Shown here one piece after another: positions 53,501 through 61,629 of a DNA stretch of 64,000 nucleotides (position 1 is its first letter; the number at the start of each line of letters is the position of its first letter). The notes beneath the pieces are model-generated. The model did no database searches and was not told the DNA's origin. It worked only from the letters and a program-made list of their open reading frames with translations. The stretch spans positions 19,530 to 83,529 of the forward strand of contig NZ_JAHLPR010000032.1 in assembly GCF_018918005.1 (NCBI RefSeq). Reading direction: 5' to 3'. Origin of the DNA: Paenibacillus sp. MSJ-34 (lineage in GTDB: Bacteria; Bacillota; Bacilli; Paenibacillales; Paenibacillaceae). The translations under genes were made by a program, and so were the position numbers.

Positions 53501-55691
53501 GGGCAAAGTCAGAGATTTGACGCTGGAACAACTGAAGCTGCTTCAGGCGAACAAGACGGATAACGCCGATTGGCAGGAAGCTTACGATCGTTATCCCGAC
53601 GCGAAAGTGCCAACGCTTGACGAAGTATTGGAGTTTGCGAAAGGTAAAAATGTCGTGCTGGAATTGGAGTTGAAAGGAATCGGCATCGAGGAGCAGGTGG
53701 TGGAGCACATCTTGCGGCATGATATGGCGGCGGACGTATACGTCACCAGCTTCAGCCTCGATTTGCTGAAGAAGGTTGCGGAGCTCAGCCCCGACATCGG
53801 GCTTACGCTGATTACGTCCGACCGCGGGCCGACGGAACAAGAGACGATGATGCAATATGTGGAGAAAATGGCCGCGATGCATGTATCGCTTGGCATGTCC
53901 CAAATGTCCGGGGTGAATTCGCAGGAATGGATCAACTATGCCAAGCATCGGGGGATCCCGCTGATCGCGTCGACCTACAATACGAAAAGCAGCATCAATC
54001 AAATGGTCCGCAAAGGAGCGACCACCATACTGACCGATTACGCTCATTGGATGAAAGAAGTTCCCGTCGCGGTTCAGCCGGTTGCGGAACAATACCGAAT
54101 CGCAGTAGGGGAATCGGTTACGCCGCAAACGTTCGCCGCGGGCGTAACGACCAGAACGGGAACGTCGATTCCGGTATCCGGCGGCATCCGGGTTATCGGA
54201 TCCGATGACGGCGTCGTTGCCGTACAGAACGACCAAACGGCGTCCGCCCTTAAGCCGGGTACGGCTATGTTGCAAATCTATTATGATTTCCGGCCGTTTC
54301 AAACTCCGGTGGACGGGGATCCCGCTTTGCTGGACGATGTTTGGCGCATCTATTCGAATCCGATCGCTTTAACGGTGACAGATAAGGATGCTCCGCCCGA
54401 ACCGCCAACGCCGGCGCCGATCATTCTTTCGCTCGGATTAACGCCGGGCACCGGGAATTCGACGACAAGAGTAACGGGATTGCAATCCGGCTCGAGCTAT
54501 CGATATTTCAAAGGAAGCGCGGGATCGCGGACGCGTCCGAACGCAGGCGACGAACCTTCCGCCTATAAGGATTCGCTTACCGGCGCGACGAATATTCGCG
54601 CAGCGGCGGGGGATCGCCTGTTCATCGTCAGACTGGATGCGAACGGCAAAATCGCCGAATGGGCGGATTTGGCCGTGGAAGCGAGACATTTGCGCCGGGA
54701 CGCTTCTCCGGGCACGCCGTCGCCATCGACGTCGTCGTCCGGACGGACGCCTGATTCGCCGCCGCCGGAGCAACCGAAGCCGCCTGTGGAGGAGCAAGAG
54801 CCGGAACTGAATAGTTCGCAAGGCGTGAGCAAGCTCGATCCGGCGAAGCTCCGGGAAGCGAAACGAATGATAGAGCAATTTGCGCAAGCATCGCAAGCCG
54901 AGCTTACGCCGCTTGCGGAACCGTTTCGGTTTGAGCCGCCGGGCCAAGGCGGATTAACCGTGAAGATCGAGGCGGACGCGTTACCGCAAGGCATTCCGGT
55001 CGGGTTATATCAAATTCGCAGCGACGGGAAACTGGCCTACGTCGGCGGCGTATTGGCAGGTCATACTTTGACGGCCGAATTGAAGGAAGCGGGTACGTAT
55101 GCGGTGCTGGCATACAATAAAACATTCGCCGACGTACGGAGCGATCATTGGGCGTTTGCGGCGGTGCGCCAATTAAGCGCGATGCAGGTTGTCGCCGGAA
55201 GGAATGCGGCCGAGTTCGCCCCGAACGGCGCTGTGACGCGCGCCGAATTAACGGCGATGCTGGTTCGCGCCATCGGACTTCAGGCGGAAGGAAGCCCTAG
55301 CTTCTCCGATGTGCCGGCGGAAGCATGGTATGCCGGCGCGGTCGCTGTCGCGGAACAAGCGGGAATCGCGTCCGGCTACGGTGACGGTACGTTCGCCCCG
55401 GACGAATTCGTGACACGGGAACAGATGGCCGCATTGCTTGTAAAAGCCTATGTGCGCATTTCCAAAGATGCGACCGGCTCGGGGGAACCGATTCCTTATC
55501 TTGACTTGGATCAAACGAGCGCTTGGGCGCTGGACTATATTATCGCCGCGCATGCGCTCGGATTGCTGCACGGGCGGGATCGCGAACAGTTCGTACCGCT
55601 TGCGCATAGCACGCGGGCGGAAGCGGCGCAAGCGATTTACAATTTGCTCGGAACGAGAGAAAGAGCGGCGATTATCGATCAACATGATTGA
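50589..55691 (+). CDS. Giant S-layer-anchored glycerophosphodiester phosphodiesterase
   Basis: A 1,700-residue exported protein. The domains in order are: signal peptide (1-38, ending AAHA); an acidic Ser/Glu linker; three lamin-tail domains (about 110-235, 307-455, 500-645); a degenerate GDPD-like half-barrel (about 700-908) without catalytic residues; an intact GDPD domain (about 914-1158) with AHRGLNALAPENT and ELDIHLTKDGKLVIMHD; Ig/FN-like stretches; a Pro/Ser linker (1371-1415); and three SLH repeats (1514-1691). It should hydrolyse glycerophosphodiesters at the cell surface to glycerol 3-phosphate. AAGGGAG precedes ATG 50589; GTG 50577 overlaps it. A strong codon bias matches its neighbours, so there is no sign of recent transfer. 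Confidence 0.9.
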   Translation: MNNRLRQVCKPIVFALMMSMISGLLGFDRFAVIPAAHAEEVQSGQEAAESAAETGSGSDSESGSESESEADNETDNGTAQEEWKEQLGETDTPDEDRYRFVSVTETAYGPELFVTELHPNNKGTDDYEFFEIYNNSDVPLRIGAESALLGEAEYYIMYRYPSAGTSDNTFEHFTPVTIEPQTAHVFWVNPKAKTLAEFNELHGVELSSEQVTEVRINGTEGFSNTADRAVAVFNKKTGLAVSQASYAAGSDIADGLGVHYQVPRNGDIHQLKYWTKAPATPGEVFPWQIPPQAVTPPEENGPADPLPKVLISQFMYDAPSADDGKEYIVIKNYEDMPVDIGGYMIGDGVNQGSGEGMAAFPPGTTIEPGQEIVIAQSGKLFKQTYGVIPDFEFPWIGAYRPEDDPDVPDMMATDWSKGVVQLGNSGDKILLMDREYHAIDFITYKVDRVFRGIFYKAITAIADGNGNAIHRVSMTGDPSADFAAKKPSLPDRPLPVPVSDTLLITEVMYTPNYDEPLYEYVEMTNISDRTMDISGYYLGDKEIEGSSSSEGMFNFPDGTWIEPYQALVIAKNAKGFEELYGRKADFELDGSDPSVPDMIPNCDWGCGNMQFGNNGDEVLLLDADKNLIDAVVYKAGKYLGIKPHAGVMLKGFSLERVNARDTKSSAADFTEQPNPTPGMLLFGPNGRPDLIPEPGLKDSVLKASEPATALVAGPTLIDAGSELSNPLPQNVPSFLLTVSMDEGGTLFARNRNTELSAALDFLDNKAIPVLELDDNRLIQPVHDLLERRNATDVIIVSPDWNIVRKMRALQPEYRGAVRFDNRELNREQLKQIVLSVRRSTGMIALIDHRALTQESMQYLRNRAITVWGYGSGTEFDAHRLIALGAAGIEALHSSDAVQALRQYDAENSISQSPLIVAHRGLNALAPENTIPAFELAVEAGIELIELDIHLTKDGKLVIMHDFSVDRTTDGSGKVRDLTLEQLKLLQANKTDNADWQEAYDRYPDAKVPTLDEVLEFAKGKNVVLELELKGIGIEEQVVEHILRHDMAADVYVTSFSLDLLKKVAELSPDIGLTLITSDRGPTEQETMMQYVEKMAAMHVSLGMSQMSGVNSQEWINYAKHRGIPLIASTYNTKSSINQMVRKGATTILTDYAHWMKEVPVAVQPVAEQYRIAVGESVTPQTFAAGVTTRTGTSIPVSGGIRVIGSDDGVVAVQNDQTASALKPGTAMLQIYYDFRPFQTPVDGDPALLDDVWRIYSNPIALTVTDKDAPPEPPTPAPIILSLGLTPGTGNSTTRVTGLQSGSSYRYFKGSAGSRTRPNAGDEPSAYKDSLTGATNIRAAAGDRLFIVRLDANGKIAEWADLAVEARHLRRDASPGTPSPSTSSSGRTPDSPPPEQPKPPVEEQEPELNSSQGVSKLDPAKLREAKRMIEQFAQASQAELTPLAEPFRFEPPGQGGLTVKIEADALPQGIPVGLYQIRSDGKLAYVGGVLAGHTLTAELKEAGTYAVLAYNKTFADVRSDHWAFAAVRQLSAMQVVAGRNAAEFAPNGAVTRAELTAMLVRAIGLQAEGSPSFSDVPAEAWYAGAVAVAEQAGIASGYGDGTFAPDEFVTREQMAALLVKAYVRISKDATGSGEPIPYLDLDQTSAWALDYIIAAHALGLLHGRDREQFVPLAHSTRAEAAQAIYNLLGTRERAAIIDQHD

Positions 55692-55725
55692 ACTGTGGAA
55701 TTAATAACAACTTCATTTAATCGGC

Positions 55726-55810
55726 TAGAGACGATGAGAAGCCACAGTTGCATGTTTGATTCCTTTCCATAACAGGAAGCGTATCATAATGCACTTGGCT
55801 TCTTTGTTTT
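55726..55810 (+). promoter_or_regulatory. Leader RNA B (second copy of the GlpP-target-like element)
   Basis: The 14-base box TAGAGACGATGAGA (55726-55739) is identical to leader A. TTGCAT, a central hairpin (TTCCT with AGGAA), GGAAGCGT (55775-55782) and ATGCAC (55789-55794) follow in the same order and at nearly the same distances. The basal stem AGAAGCC / GGCTTCT is perfect and runs into TTTGTTTTG. It lies 63 bases before the permease gene. No strong promoter precedes it, so it may attenuate read-through from the SLH-GDPD gene. Confidence 0.7.
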
Positions 55811-55872
55811 GCTGCAAAGACTTTTTGAACTCGCATTTAATATTACTACACACATCGAAATGGGGGATTGGG

Positions 55873-56769
55873 TTGACTCAACGAACAATTGGCAACCGAG
55901 GGAAAATCAATTGGAAACAAAACGGCTTCGCCTACGCCTTACTGCTGCCTTCCCTAATATTTTTGGCGTTATTTACGTTTTATCCGGTAGGGAAATCGAT
56001 CTATTTAAGCTTCTTTTCTTCCAATTTGAACGCTCAAAACTTTGTCGGCTTCGATCAGTACGTACAAGTATTTCAGGACAATATTTTTTGGAAAGTAATC
56101 GGGAACAACCTGATCGTAGCGATCGGAACGGTTCCGGTCAGCATCTTTCTCGCGGTATATATGGCGATTTGGCTCAACAATAAAATGAAGGGGGACAGCT
56201 TCCTTCGAGCCTCTTTCTTCTACCCTACCATTATACCGATGATCGCGATCGCCAACATTTGGCTTTTTATCTATACGCCGGACTACGGATTGCTGGACAA
56301 ATTTTTAGGGTTTTTCGGCATATCGGGCGCGAACTGGCTCGGCGATCCGAACTGGGTGCTTGTCGCCATGATTCTTATGATCATCTGGAAGGAAACCGGA
56401 TTTTTTATGATTTTTTATTTGGCAGGCTTGCAAAATTTGCCCGGGGAAGTGTACGAGGCGGTTCGAATCGAAGGGGCGCGGCCGTTTCAAATTTTCCGCA
56501 AAATTACGTTTCCGCTATTAATGCCGACCACCTTATTCGTCATGATTATCGCAATTACAAACTCTTTCAAAATGGTGGACCATCTGTACATTATGACGAA
56601 GGGCGGTCCCGATAATGCGAGCAATTTGCTGTTATTTCATATCTATGAAACCGCATTCAGCTTCTGGGATATGGGCAGAGCGTCGGTGCTTACGGTGATT
56701 CTGCTCGTCATTCTGCTCGGCATATCGATTTTCAATTACGCATATTTAGATAAACGGATTCATTATTAG
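55873..56769 (+). CDS. UgpA-like ABC permease
   Basis: A 298-residue protein with six membrane helices and the EAA loop EAVRIEGARPFQIFRKITFP near residue 205. TTG 55873 (TQRTIGNRGKINWKQNG) is favoured, since the frame further upstream runs through leader B and would add 39 residues with no signal. GGGGGA lies upstream at a short distance. It pairs with the permease at 56787 and the receptor at 49224. Confidence 0.87.
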   Translation: MTQRTIGNRGKINWKQNGFAYALLLPSLIFLALFTFYPVGKSIYLSFFSSNLNAQNFVGFDQYVQVFQDNIFWKVIGNNLIVAIGTVPVSIFLAVYMAIWLNNKMKGDSFLRASFFYPTIIPMIAIANIWLFIYTPDYGLLDKFLGFFGISGANWLGDPNWVLVAMILMIIWKETGFFMIFYLAGLQNLPGEVYEAVRIEGARPFQIFRKITFPLLMPTTLFVMIIAITNSFKMVDHLYIMTKGGPDNASNLLLFHIYETAFSFWDMGRASVLTVILLVILLGISIFNYAYLDKRIHY

Positions 56770-56786
56770 AAGGGGATGAAATAGGA

Positions 56787-57599
56787 ATGTATCGAATCGT
56801 CAATCGCATTGTCATCATCGTGTTAGGAATTGTCTTCCTCGTCCCGCTCGTATGGACGGCATTTACTTCTTTCACTCCTTCCAGTGAAGTGATCATTAAA
56901 TCGAATCCGTTCTTTTTAACGAATCCGACGTTCGACAACTACGTCGAGGCGTGGAACACGATTCCTTTTACGCAATATTATTTTAATACGCTTATTATCG
57001 TCGTCGGCATTTTGGCCGTTCAGCTGTTTACGGTGACGCTCGCGGCATACGCATTCGCCCGCCTGACGTTCATCGGGCAAGGCGTCGTGTTTATATTGTT
57101 CCTGACGCAAATTATGATACCGCCGGATATTTTGATTTTCCCGAACTATACGATTATGAAAGAACTCGGGCTCGTCGATACGAAGCTGGCGATCATGCTT
57201 CCTTACTGGGCTTCTGCATTTGGAGTATTCCAGCTTAGACAGACGTTCAAGCAAATACCGATGGATCTCGACGAAGCGTCCAGAGTCGACGGCAGCAGAT
57301 GGTGGCAGACGTTATGGCATGTTTATTTGCCTGCCGCGAAACCGACGTATGTCGCCTTCGGATTGATCTCCGTCAGTACGCACTGGAGCAATTTCATGTG
57401 GCCGCTCGTCATTACCAACTCGGTGGAAACGAGACCGTTAACGGTTGGAATCGCGATCTTCGCCCAATCGTTCGAGACCGGGGCGCAATGGGGCACGGTG
57501 ACGGCCGCGACGCTCATGGTTGTGCTGCCGATCTTGATCGCATTTTTGTTTTTTCAAAAACAATTCGTCGAGAGCTTCATGCACTCCGGCATAAAGTAA
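56787..57599 (+). CDS. UgpE-like ABC permease
   Basis: A 270-residue protein with six membrane helices. The EAA loop is DEASRVDGSRWWQTLWHVYLP, with D in place of the first E-A, and the tail is FQKQFVESFMHSGIK. ATG 56787 lies 17 bases after the previous stop. No ATPase gene is in the operon. Confidence 0.9.
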   Translation: MYRIVNRIVIIVLGIVFLVPLVWTAFTSFTPSSEVIIKSNPFFLTNPTFDNYVEAWNTIPFTQYYFNTLIIVVGILAVQLFTVTLAAYAFARLTFIGQGVVFILFLTQIMIPPDILIFPNYTIMKELGLVDTKLAIMLPYWASAFGVFQLRQTFKQIPMDLDEASRVDGSRWWQTLWHVYLPAAKPTYVAFGLISVSTHWSNFMWPLVITNSVETRPLTVGIAIFAQSFETGAQWGTVTAATLMVVLPILIAFLFFQKQFVESFMHSGIK

Positions 57600-57621
57600 C
57601 CGACCAAAGCAGGTGACGAAA

Positions 57622-58374
57622 ATGGAACTGATTTTGATGGGAACGGCATGCGCGGCATGCGGCGTCGATCGCGACAACACCTATTTGCTGTTTCGGGATG
57701 CATCCGGATCGACGTTGGTCGACGTCGGCGGCAATCCGCTCGGCAAATTGAAGAAGCTCGATATGACGACGGGCGAGATCAAACGCATTATTTTCACTCA
57801 TTTTCATACCGATCACGTGTATGGGCTTCCTTCGCTGCTATGGGGAATGTGGATGGACGGGCGCGCCGAGGCGCTTGACATCTATTGCGCTTCGGCGTGC
57901 GAAGCGACGCTCCGCGGATGGCTCGAGGCGCTGCAAACCGGTACGTGGCCGATCTTGTTCGACATTCGCATTCATACGTTCGATTGGGAACGGCCTGCGG
58001 AAATTTGCCGCGGGGGCGATCTCGCAATTTCCTCGTTTCCGAGCTTGCATGCCGGGCCGACCGTCGGTTTGAAAATCGCTTATAAGGATCGGACGATCGT
58101 ATACTCTGCGGATACGATGTTGAATGCATCGATCAACGAAGTTCCCCGCGTCGACCTGCTCGTACACGAGGCGACGACGGCGCGGGAGCCGCTGCCTTTC
58201 CACAGCAGCCTGCAGGGAGTGGCCGGCTATTACGATATGAGCCATATCGACCGCATCGTGCTGGTGCATGTGACGGATCGGGAGCCTTACGAGGAAGTGC
58301 TGGAGGAGTTGCCGGAGGAGAAACGTGCGAAAATTTCGATCGCCTCCGATTTGCAGGTTTTTAGCTTCGATTAA
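57622..58374 (+). CDS. MBL-fold metallo-hydrolase, possible phosphodiesterase
   Basis: A 250-residue metallo-beta-lactamase fold protein. Metal motifs are FTHFHTDHVYGLP (HxHxDH) near residue 60, the His in SFPSLHAGPTVGLK near 140, YSADTM near 163 and a C-terminal VLVHVTD. The RNase Z / PhnP-like layout suggests hydrolysis of a phosphodiester. In this operon it could process imported glycerophosphodiesters or cyclic glycerol phosphates. ATG 57622 follows AGGTGA by 6 nt; GTG 57613 is less likely. The activity is inference. Confidence 0.8.
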   Translation: MELILMGTACAACGVDRDNTYLLFRDASGSTLVDVGGNPLGKLKKLDMTTGEIKRIIFTHFHTDHVYGLPSLLWGMWMDGRAEALDIYCASACEATLRGWLEALQTGTWPILFDIRIHTFDWERPAEICRGGDLAISSFPSLHAGPTVGLKIAYKDRTIVYSADTMLNASINEVPRVDLLVHEATTAREPLPFHSSLQGVAGYYDMSHIDRIVLVHVTDREPYEEVLEELPEEKRAKISIASDLQVFSFD

Positions 58375-58399
58375 TATGGCATAGAGAGGTAGAGGACAA

Positions 58400-59176
58400 G
58401 TGGATCATTTTTCCGGATATATATTCGATTTGGATGGGACGATTTATTTGGGCGATCACGCGATTGACGGCGCGGTAGAGACGATCCGCCGTTTGCAGCA
58501 ATCAGGCAAAAAATTGCTGTTTCTAACGAACAAAACGATCGATTCGCGTGAAAATTACGTAACCAAGCTGAATAAAATGGGGATTAACGTGACGCTCGAC
58601 AATTTGTTGAACCCTACTGTTGTCACAATTCATTATTTACAAGACAATTATAACAATGCTAAAGTTTATGTCATAGGCGAGGACATGATTAAAGAAGAGT
58701 TCAAGCGCAACGGCATCCGTTTCGCTAGTACGCCCGAGGATACCGATATCGTCGTCCTGTCATGGGATCGCCAGTTTCATTACGATCATTTGAACTTCGC
58801 TTACCAGGCGATCAAACGAGGCGCGATTCCGATCGCCACGAATCCCGACCGGACTTGTCCGGTTCCGGAAGGAGACGTCCCGGATTGCGGCGGCATGATC
58901 GGCGCGGTGGAAGGGACGACCGGGAAAAGGGTGGAGACGATTATCGGGAAGCCGTCTGTTTTGATGGCGCTTACAGCGTTGGACATTTTGCAGTTGGAAG
59001 CGAAAGACTGCTTAATGGTGGGGGACCGTATCGAAACGGACGTATTGATGGGAAAACAAGCGGGCATGAACACCGCTCTAGTTATGACAGGGGTTACACA
59101 GCACGAAGACGTCGCATCCGCAGCGGTGAAGCCCGATTATATATTGGATACGGTCTTCGATATCGTTAAGAGGTGA
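58400..59176 (+). CDS. HAD-IIA phosphatase (NagD/AraL type)
   Basis: A 258-residue HAD-IIA phosphatase. The nucleophile motif is IFDLDGTIYLG, motif II is FLTNKT, the cap domain is in the middle, and motif IV is VGDRIETDVLMGKQAG. Relatives remove phosphate from glycolytic intermediates, 2-phosphoglycolate or glycerol phosphate. Next to glpP, a role in draining glycerol phosphate is plausible. GTG 58400 follows GAGGTAGAGG. It ends 4 bases before glpP. Confidence 0.87.
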   Translation: MDHFSGYIFDLDGTIYLGDHAIDGAVETIRRLQQSGKKLLFLTNKTIDSRENYVTKLNKMGINVTLDNLLNPTVVTIHYLQDNYNNAKVYVIGEDMIKEEFKRNGIRFASTPEDTDIVVLSWDRQFHYDHLNFAYQAIKRGAIPIATNPDRTCPVPEGDVPDCGGMIGAVEGTTGKRVETIIGKPSVLMALTALDILQLEAKDCLMVGDRIETDVLMGKQAGMNTALVMTGVTQHEDVASAAVKPDYILDTVFDIVKR

Positions 59177-59180
59177 AAAA

Positions 59181-59786
59181 ATGAGAGGAAATACTGCGGG
59201 CATTCACGGTCTCGCTTACGGATTGAAGCATAAACCGGTCATTACCTCATTGGTCAATAAGGATGAATTGCCGAGCATACTGGAATCCACTTCAAATATC
59301 GTTTTTATATTAAAGGCGGATATTTTTACGATCGGTTCGATTGTGGAGCAAATACGCGACGCGGGCAAGCTGTCGTTCGTTCATTTCGATTTGCTTGAAG
59401 GCATCGGCAAGGATAAGATGGGCGTCGTTTTTATGGCAGAGCATATCGGCATCGACGGCATTGTGACGACGAAAGGCTCCATCATTTCCGAAGCGAAAAA
59501 ATGCGGACTGATGACGGTTCAGCGCCTGTTCGTCTTCGACTCGGTCTCGCTGGACAACGGCATCAAAATGACGAAGAGCTCGCAGCCGGATGCGATCGAA
59601 GTGCTGCCGGGAATGGTTTGCAGCCAAATTATGGGGCGAATCCAGGAGGAACTGAACGTTCCTGTGATCGCCGGAGGATTGATGAAAGATTTGGACGATC
59701 TCAAAGCGGCCTTGAATAGCGGTGCAATCGGTATTTCCACATCAAGCAAGGAGTTATGGCGTTGGCAAGATTCGCAAATGAAGTGA
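59181..59786 (+). CDS. glpP: Glycerol uptake operon antiterminator GlpP
   Basis: A 201-residue RNA-binding regulator of the GlpP family, a TIM-barrel-like protein. VFILKADIFTIGSIVEQIRDAGK, VHFDLLEGIGKDKMGV, GIDGIVTTKGSII and the C-terminal VIAGGLMKDLDDLKAALNSG are diagnostic. With glycerol 3-phosphate bound it lets polymerase pass terminators in leader RNAs of glp genes. AAGAGGTG precedes ATG 59181. Its place at the end of the glycerophosphodiester operon makes the repeated leaders at 48987 and 55726, and the glpD leader, its likely targets. Confidence 0.93.
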   Translation: MRGNTAGIHGLAYGLKHKPVITSLVNKDELPSILESTSNIVFILKADIFTIGSIVEQIRDAGKLSFVHFDLLEGIGKDKMGVVFMAEHIGIDGIVTTKGSIISEAKKCGLMTVQRLFVFDSVSLDNGIKMTKSSQPDAIEVLPGMVCSQIMGRIQEELNVPVIAGGLMKDLDDLKAALNSGAIGISTSSKELWRWQDSQMK

Positions 59787-59817
59787 ATATCCTTGTCGGA
59801 AGGGAAAGAACATGGAG

Positions 59818-59876
59818 AAACCCCTAAGTGACGGCGCGTTGTTTCGGCACGCGTATGCACTTGGGTTTTTTTTATT
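59818..59876 (+). terminator. Terminator of the glycerophosphodiester operon
   Basis: AACCC..AAGTG pairs with CACTT.GGGTT around an inner CGCGT/ACGCG stem, followed by eight Ts and ATTTTTG. Confidence 0.85.
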
Positions 59877-59906
59877 TTTGCACACGGGAAAAAGGGAGGG
59901 CTGTAG

Positions 59907-60614
59907 ATGCCGGTCATTGAGTTGGATATCGGTACGATGATTTTTAGGTTAGTGCTCGCCGCAATATTGGGCGGGATTGTCGGTTGGGAGCGGGAGCGAA
60001 GGCATAAGCAAGCGGGCTTCAAAACGCATTTGCTCGTTTCCCTCGGCTCGGCGCTCATTATGCTGACATCCATATACGGATTCAGTTCCGAATTGCTGAA
60101 TCACCCGAACGCCAGATTCGACCCGGCCCGGTTGTCGGCGCAGGTCGTCAGCGGTATCGGGTTTCTCGGGGCCGGCGCGATTCTGCGCCGATCCAATCAT
60201 ATGATTTCGGGACTAACGACCGCAGCCACGTTATGGCTGGTTGCCGGAATCGGGCTGAGCGTCGGGTCAGGATTTTATTTGCCCGCGATCGTGACGACGG
60301 TAATTATTCTGCTTAGTATTATGGTGCTTAGCAAAATCGAATCGAAGTTTTTGTTTTCCAGCAAGTCCGGCACGCTGAAAATTACGCTATTCGATCGGCC
60401 GGTCAAGCTGCATGAATTGACGAGCATGTTGAAGGACGCGAATATGACCGTTGAGCAGATGATTGTCGTCGACGAGACGAACGATGAGAACAATAAAAAG
60501 GTGTCGCTCGAATTCCGGGTGCATTCCTCGAGGGGCAAAGTGATGCCGGACTTGCTGGAACGGATCTGGAAGGTCGACGGCGTCAAAGAAGTGAAAATGA
60601 ACTGGAAAGGGTAG
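59907..60614 (+). CDS. MgtC/SapB-family membrane protein
   Basis: A 235-residue protein. Four helices make the MgtC core (LVLAAILGGIVGWERERRHK, FKTHLLVSLGSALIML, ARLSAQVVSGIGFLGAGAIL, GLTTAATLWLVAGIGL). A C-terminal ACT-like cytoplasmic domain (about 150-235) follows. It belongs to the YhiD/SapB branch, tied to magnesium or acid stress in some bacteria. AAAGGGAGG precedes ATG 59907. Single-gene unit. Confidence 0.9.
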   Translation: MPVIELDIGTMIFRLVLAAILGGIVGWERERRHKQAGFKTHLLVSLGSALIMLTSIYGFSSELLNHPNARFDPARLSAQVVSGIGFLGAGAILRRSNHMISGLTTAATLWLVAGIGLSVGSGFYLPAIVTTVIILLSIMVLSKIESKFLFSSKSGTLKITLFDRPVKLHELTSMLKDANMTVEQMIVVDETNDENNKKVSLEFRVHSSRGKVMPDLLERIWKVDGVKEVKMNWKG

Positions 60615-60622
60615 CTGCTTGC

Positions 60623-60665
60623 AGGACTGTCCAAAGTCGATTGACTTTTGGAGAGTCCTTTTTTC
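60623..60665 (+). terminator. Terminator of the MgtC-family gene
   Basis: AGGACT and CCAAAGTC pair with GACTTTTGG and AGTCCT across a short GATT loop, followed by six Ts. Confidence 0.88.
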
Positions 60666-61086
60666 GCACGGCGTAGAAACCCTGATTGGTGCGGAGTGTG
60701 AAAGGCTGTCGATGAAATGCACATAACTCTGAAAATCCGCGAGAGGCCACAAAATGTATACGAAAACCAACAACGAGCGGCGCACGGATCGAATCATTCG
60801 ATTTTGTTCGAAATTTCATACACCAAACGCCATCTGAGCCCAGATCCTCTAAACGAAACGGTACCCGATCGATTGCGAGTTTTATGCTAACACAGTATCG
60901 CACCCCGAGGGATTATGCGGAACGAGCCGTATATCATATTTTTGCCGATATATTTATGGTGCGCCAAAACCGTTTGGCCGTCTCGGCAGTCTAAAGATAT
61001 AAGCAAAGTGTTTCAGGAGGACGATTGGAGCGATCATCTCTCCATGCAAAAATAAGGGGAAGTGGAACGAATGGCGGGAGGAAACA
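60666..61086. other. Gene-free stretch before the ECF sigma gene
   Basis: I see no coding region of convincing composition here. The AT-rich second half should hold the promoter of the sigma-factor operon; TTGGCC near 60976 and TAAAGA near 60994 are one weak candidate pair. No repeat or stable RNA is recognised. Confidence 0.4.
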
Positions 61087-61629
61087 ATGGATCGGAGTGA
61101 ATGGATGCGCCGGGCGCAGCGGGGAGACGATGAAGCGTTTTACGAATTGATCAACAGCGACAGGGAACGTTTATACCGGATCGCCTATCGTTATTTGCGG
61201 AATGAGGACGATGCGCTGGAAGCGATTCAGGAGATGACTTACCGCGCTTACAAACAGTTGCGGAAACTGAAGCGGCCGGAATATGTCTCGACATGGCTCA
61301 TCCGCATTTTGATCAATTATTGCATCGACGAACAGAAGAGGCGGCGGAGGGTGCTGCCGATTTTAGAACCGTTGCCGGATGAGCGCGCGTCAGCGATGGA
61401 TTTGAGCGGGCTCGGGATCGAACTTGCCGTCGAGCGGTTGGAGCCGAAATACCGGCAAATTATTTTGTTAAAATATTACCATGATTTGACGATCGGAGAA
61501 ATTGCCCGCATTCTAGAACGTCCCGAAGGCACGGTAAAAACTTGGCTGAGCAAGGCGTTAAGAAGCTTGCGCGGAACGATGGGAACGGAGGTGGATGGCG
61601 AACCATGTTGGAACGGAAAGAGCGAATGA
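61087..61629 (+). CDS. ECF sigma factor
   Basis: A 180-residue ECF sigma factor. Region 2 is DEAFYELINSDRERLYRIAY then EAIQEMTYRAYKQLRKLK (about residues 15-65). Region 4 is LEPKYRQIILLKYYHDLTIG followed by EIARILERPEGTVKTWLSKALRSLR (about 118-165). It is followed, with a 25-base overlap, by a membrane protein of the DUF4179 type, the usual sigma/anti-sigma arrangement. GGGAGGAAAC precedes ATG 61087. The regulon cannot be read here. Confidence 0.93.
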   Translation: MDRSEWMRRAQRGDDEAFYELINSDRERLYRIAYRYLRNEDDALEAIQEMTYRAYKQLRKLKRPEYVSTWLIRILINYCIDEQKRRRRVLPILEPLPDERASAMDLSGLGIELAVERLEPKYRQIILLKYYHDLTIGEIARILERPEGTVKTWLSKALRSLRGTMGTEVDGEPCWNGKSE

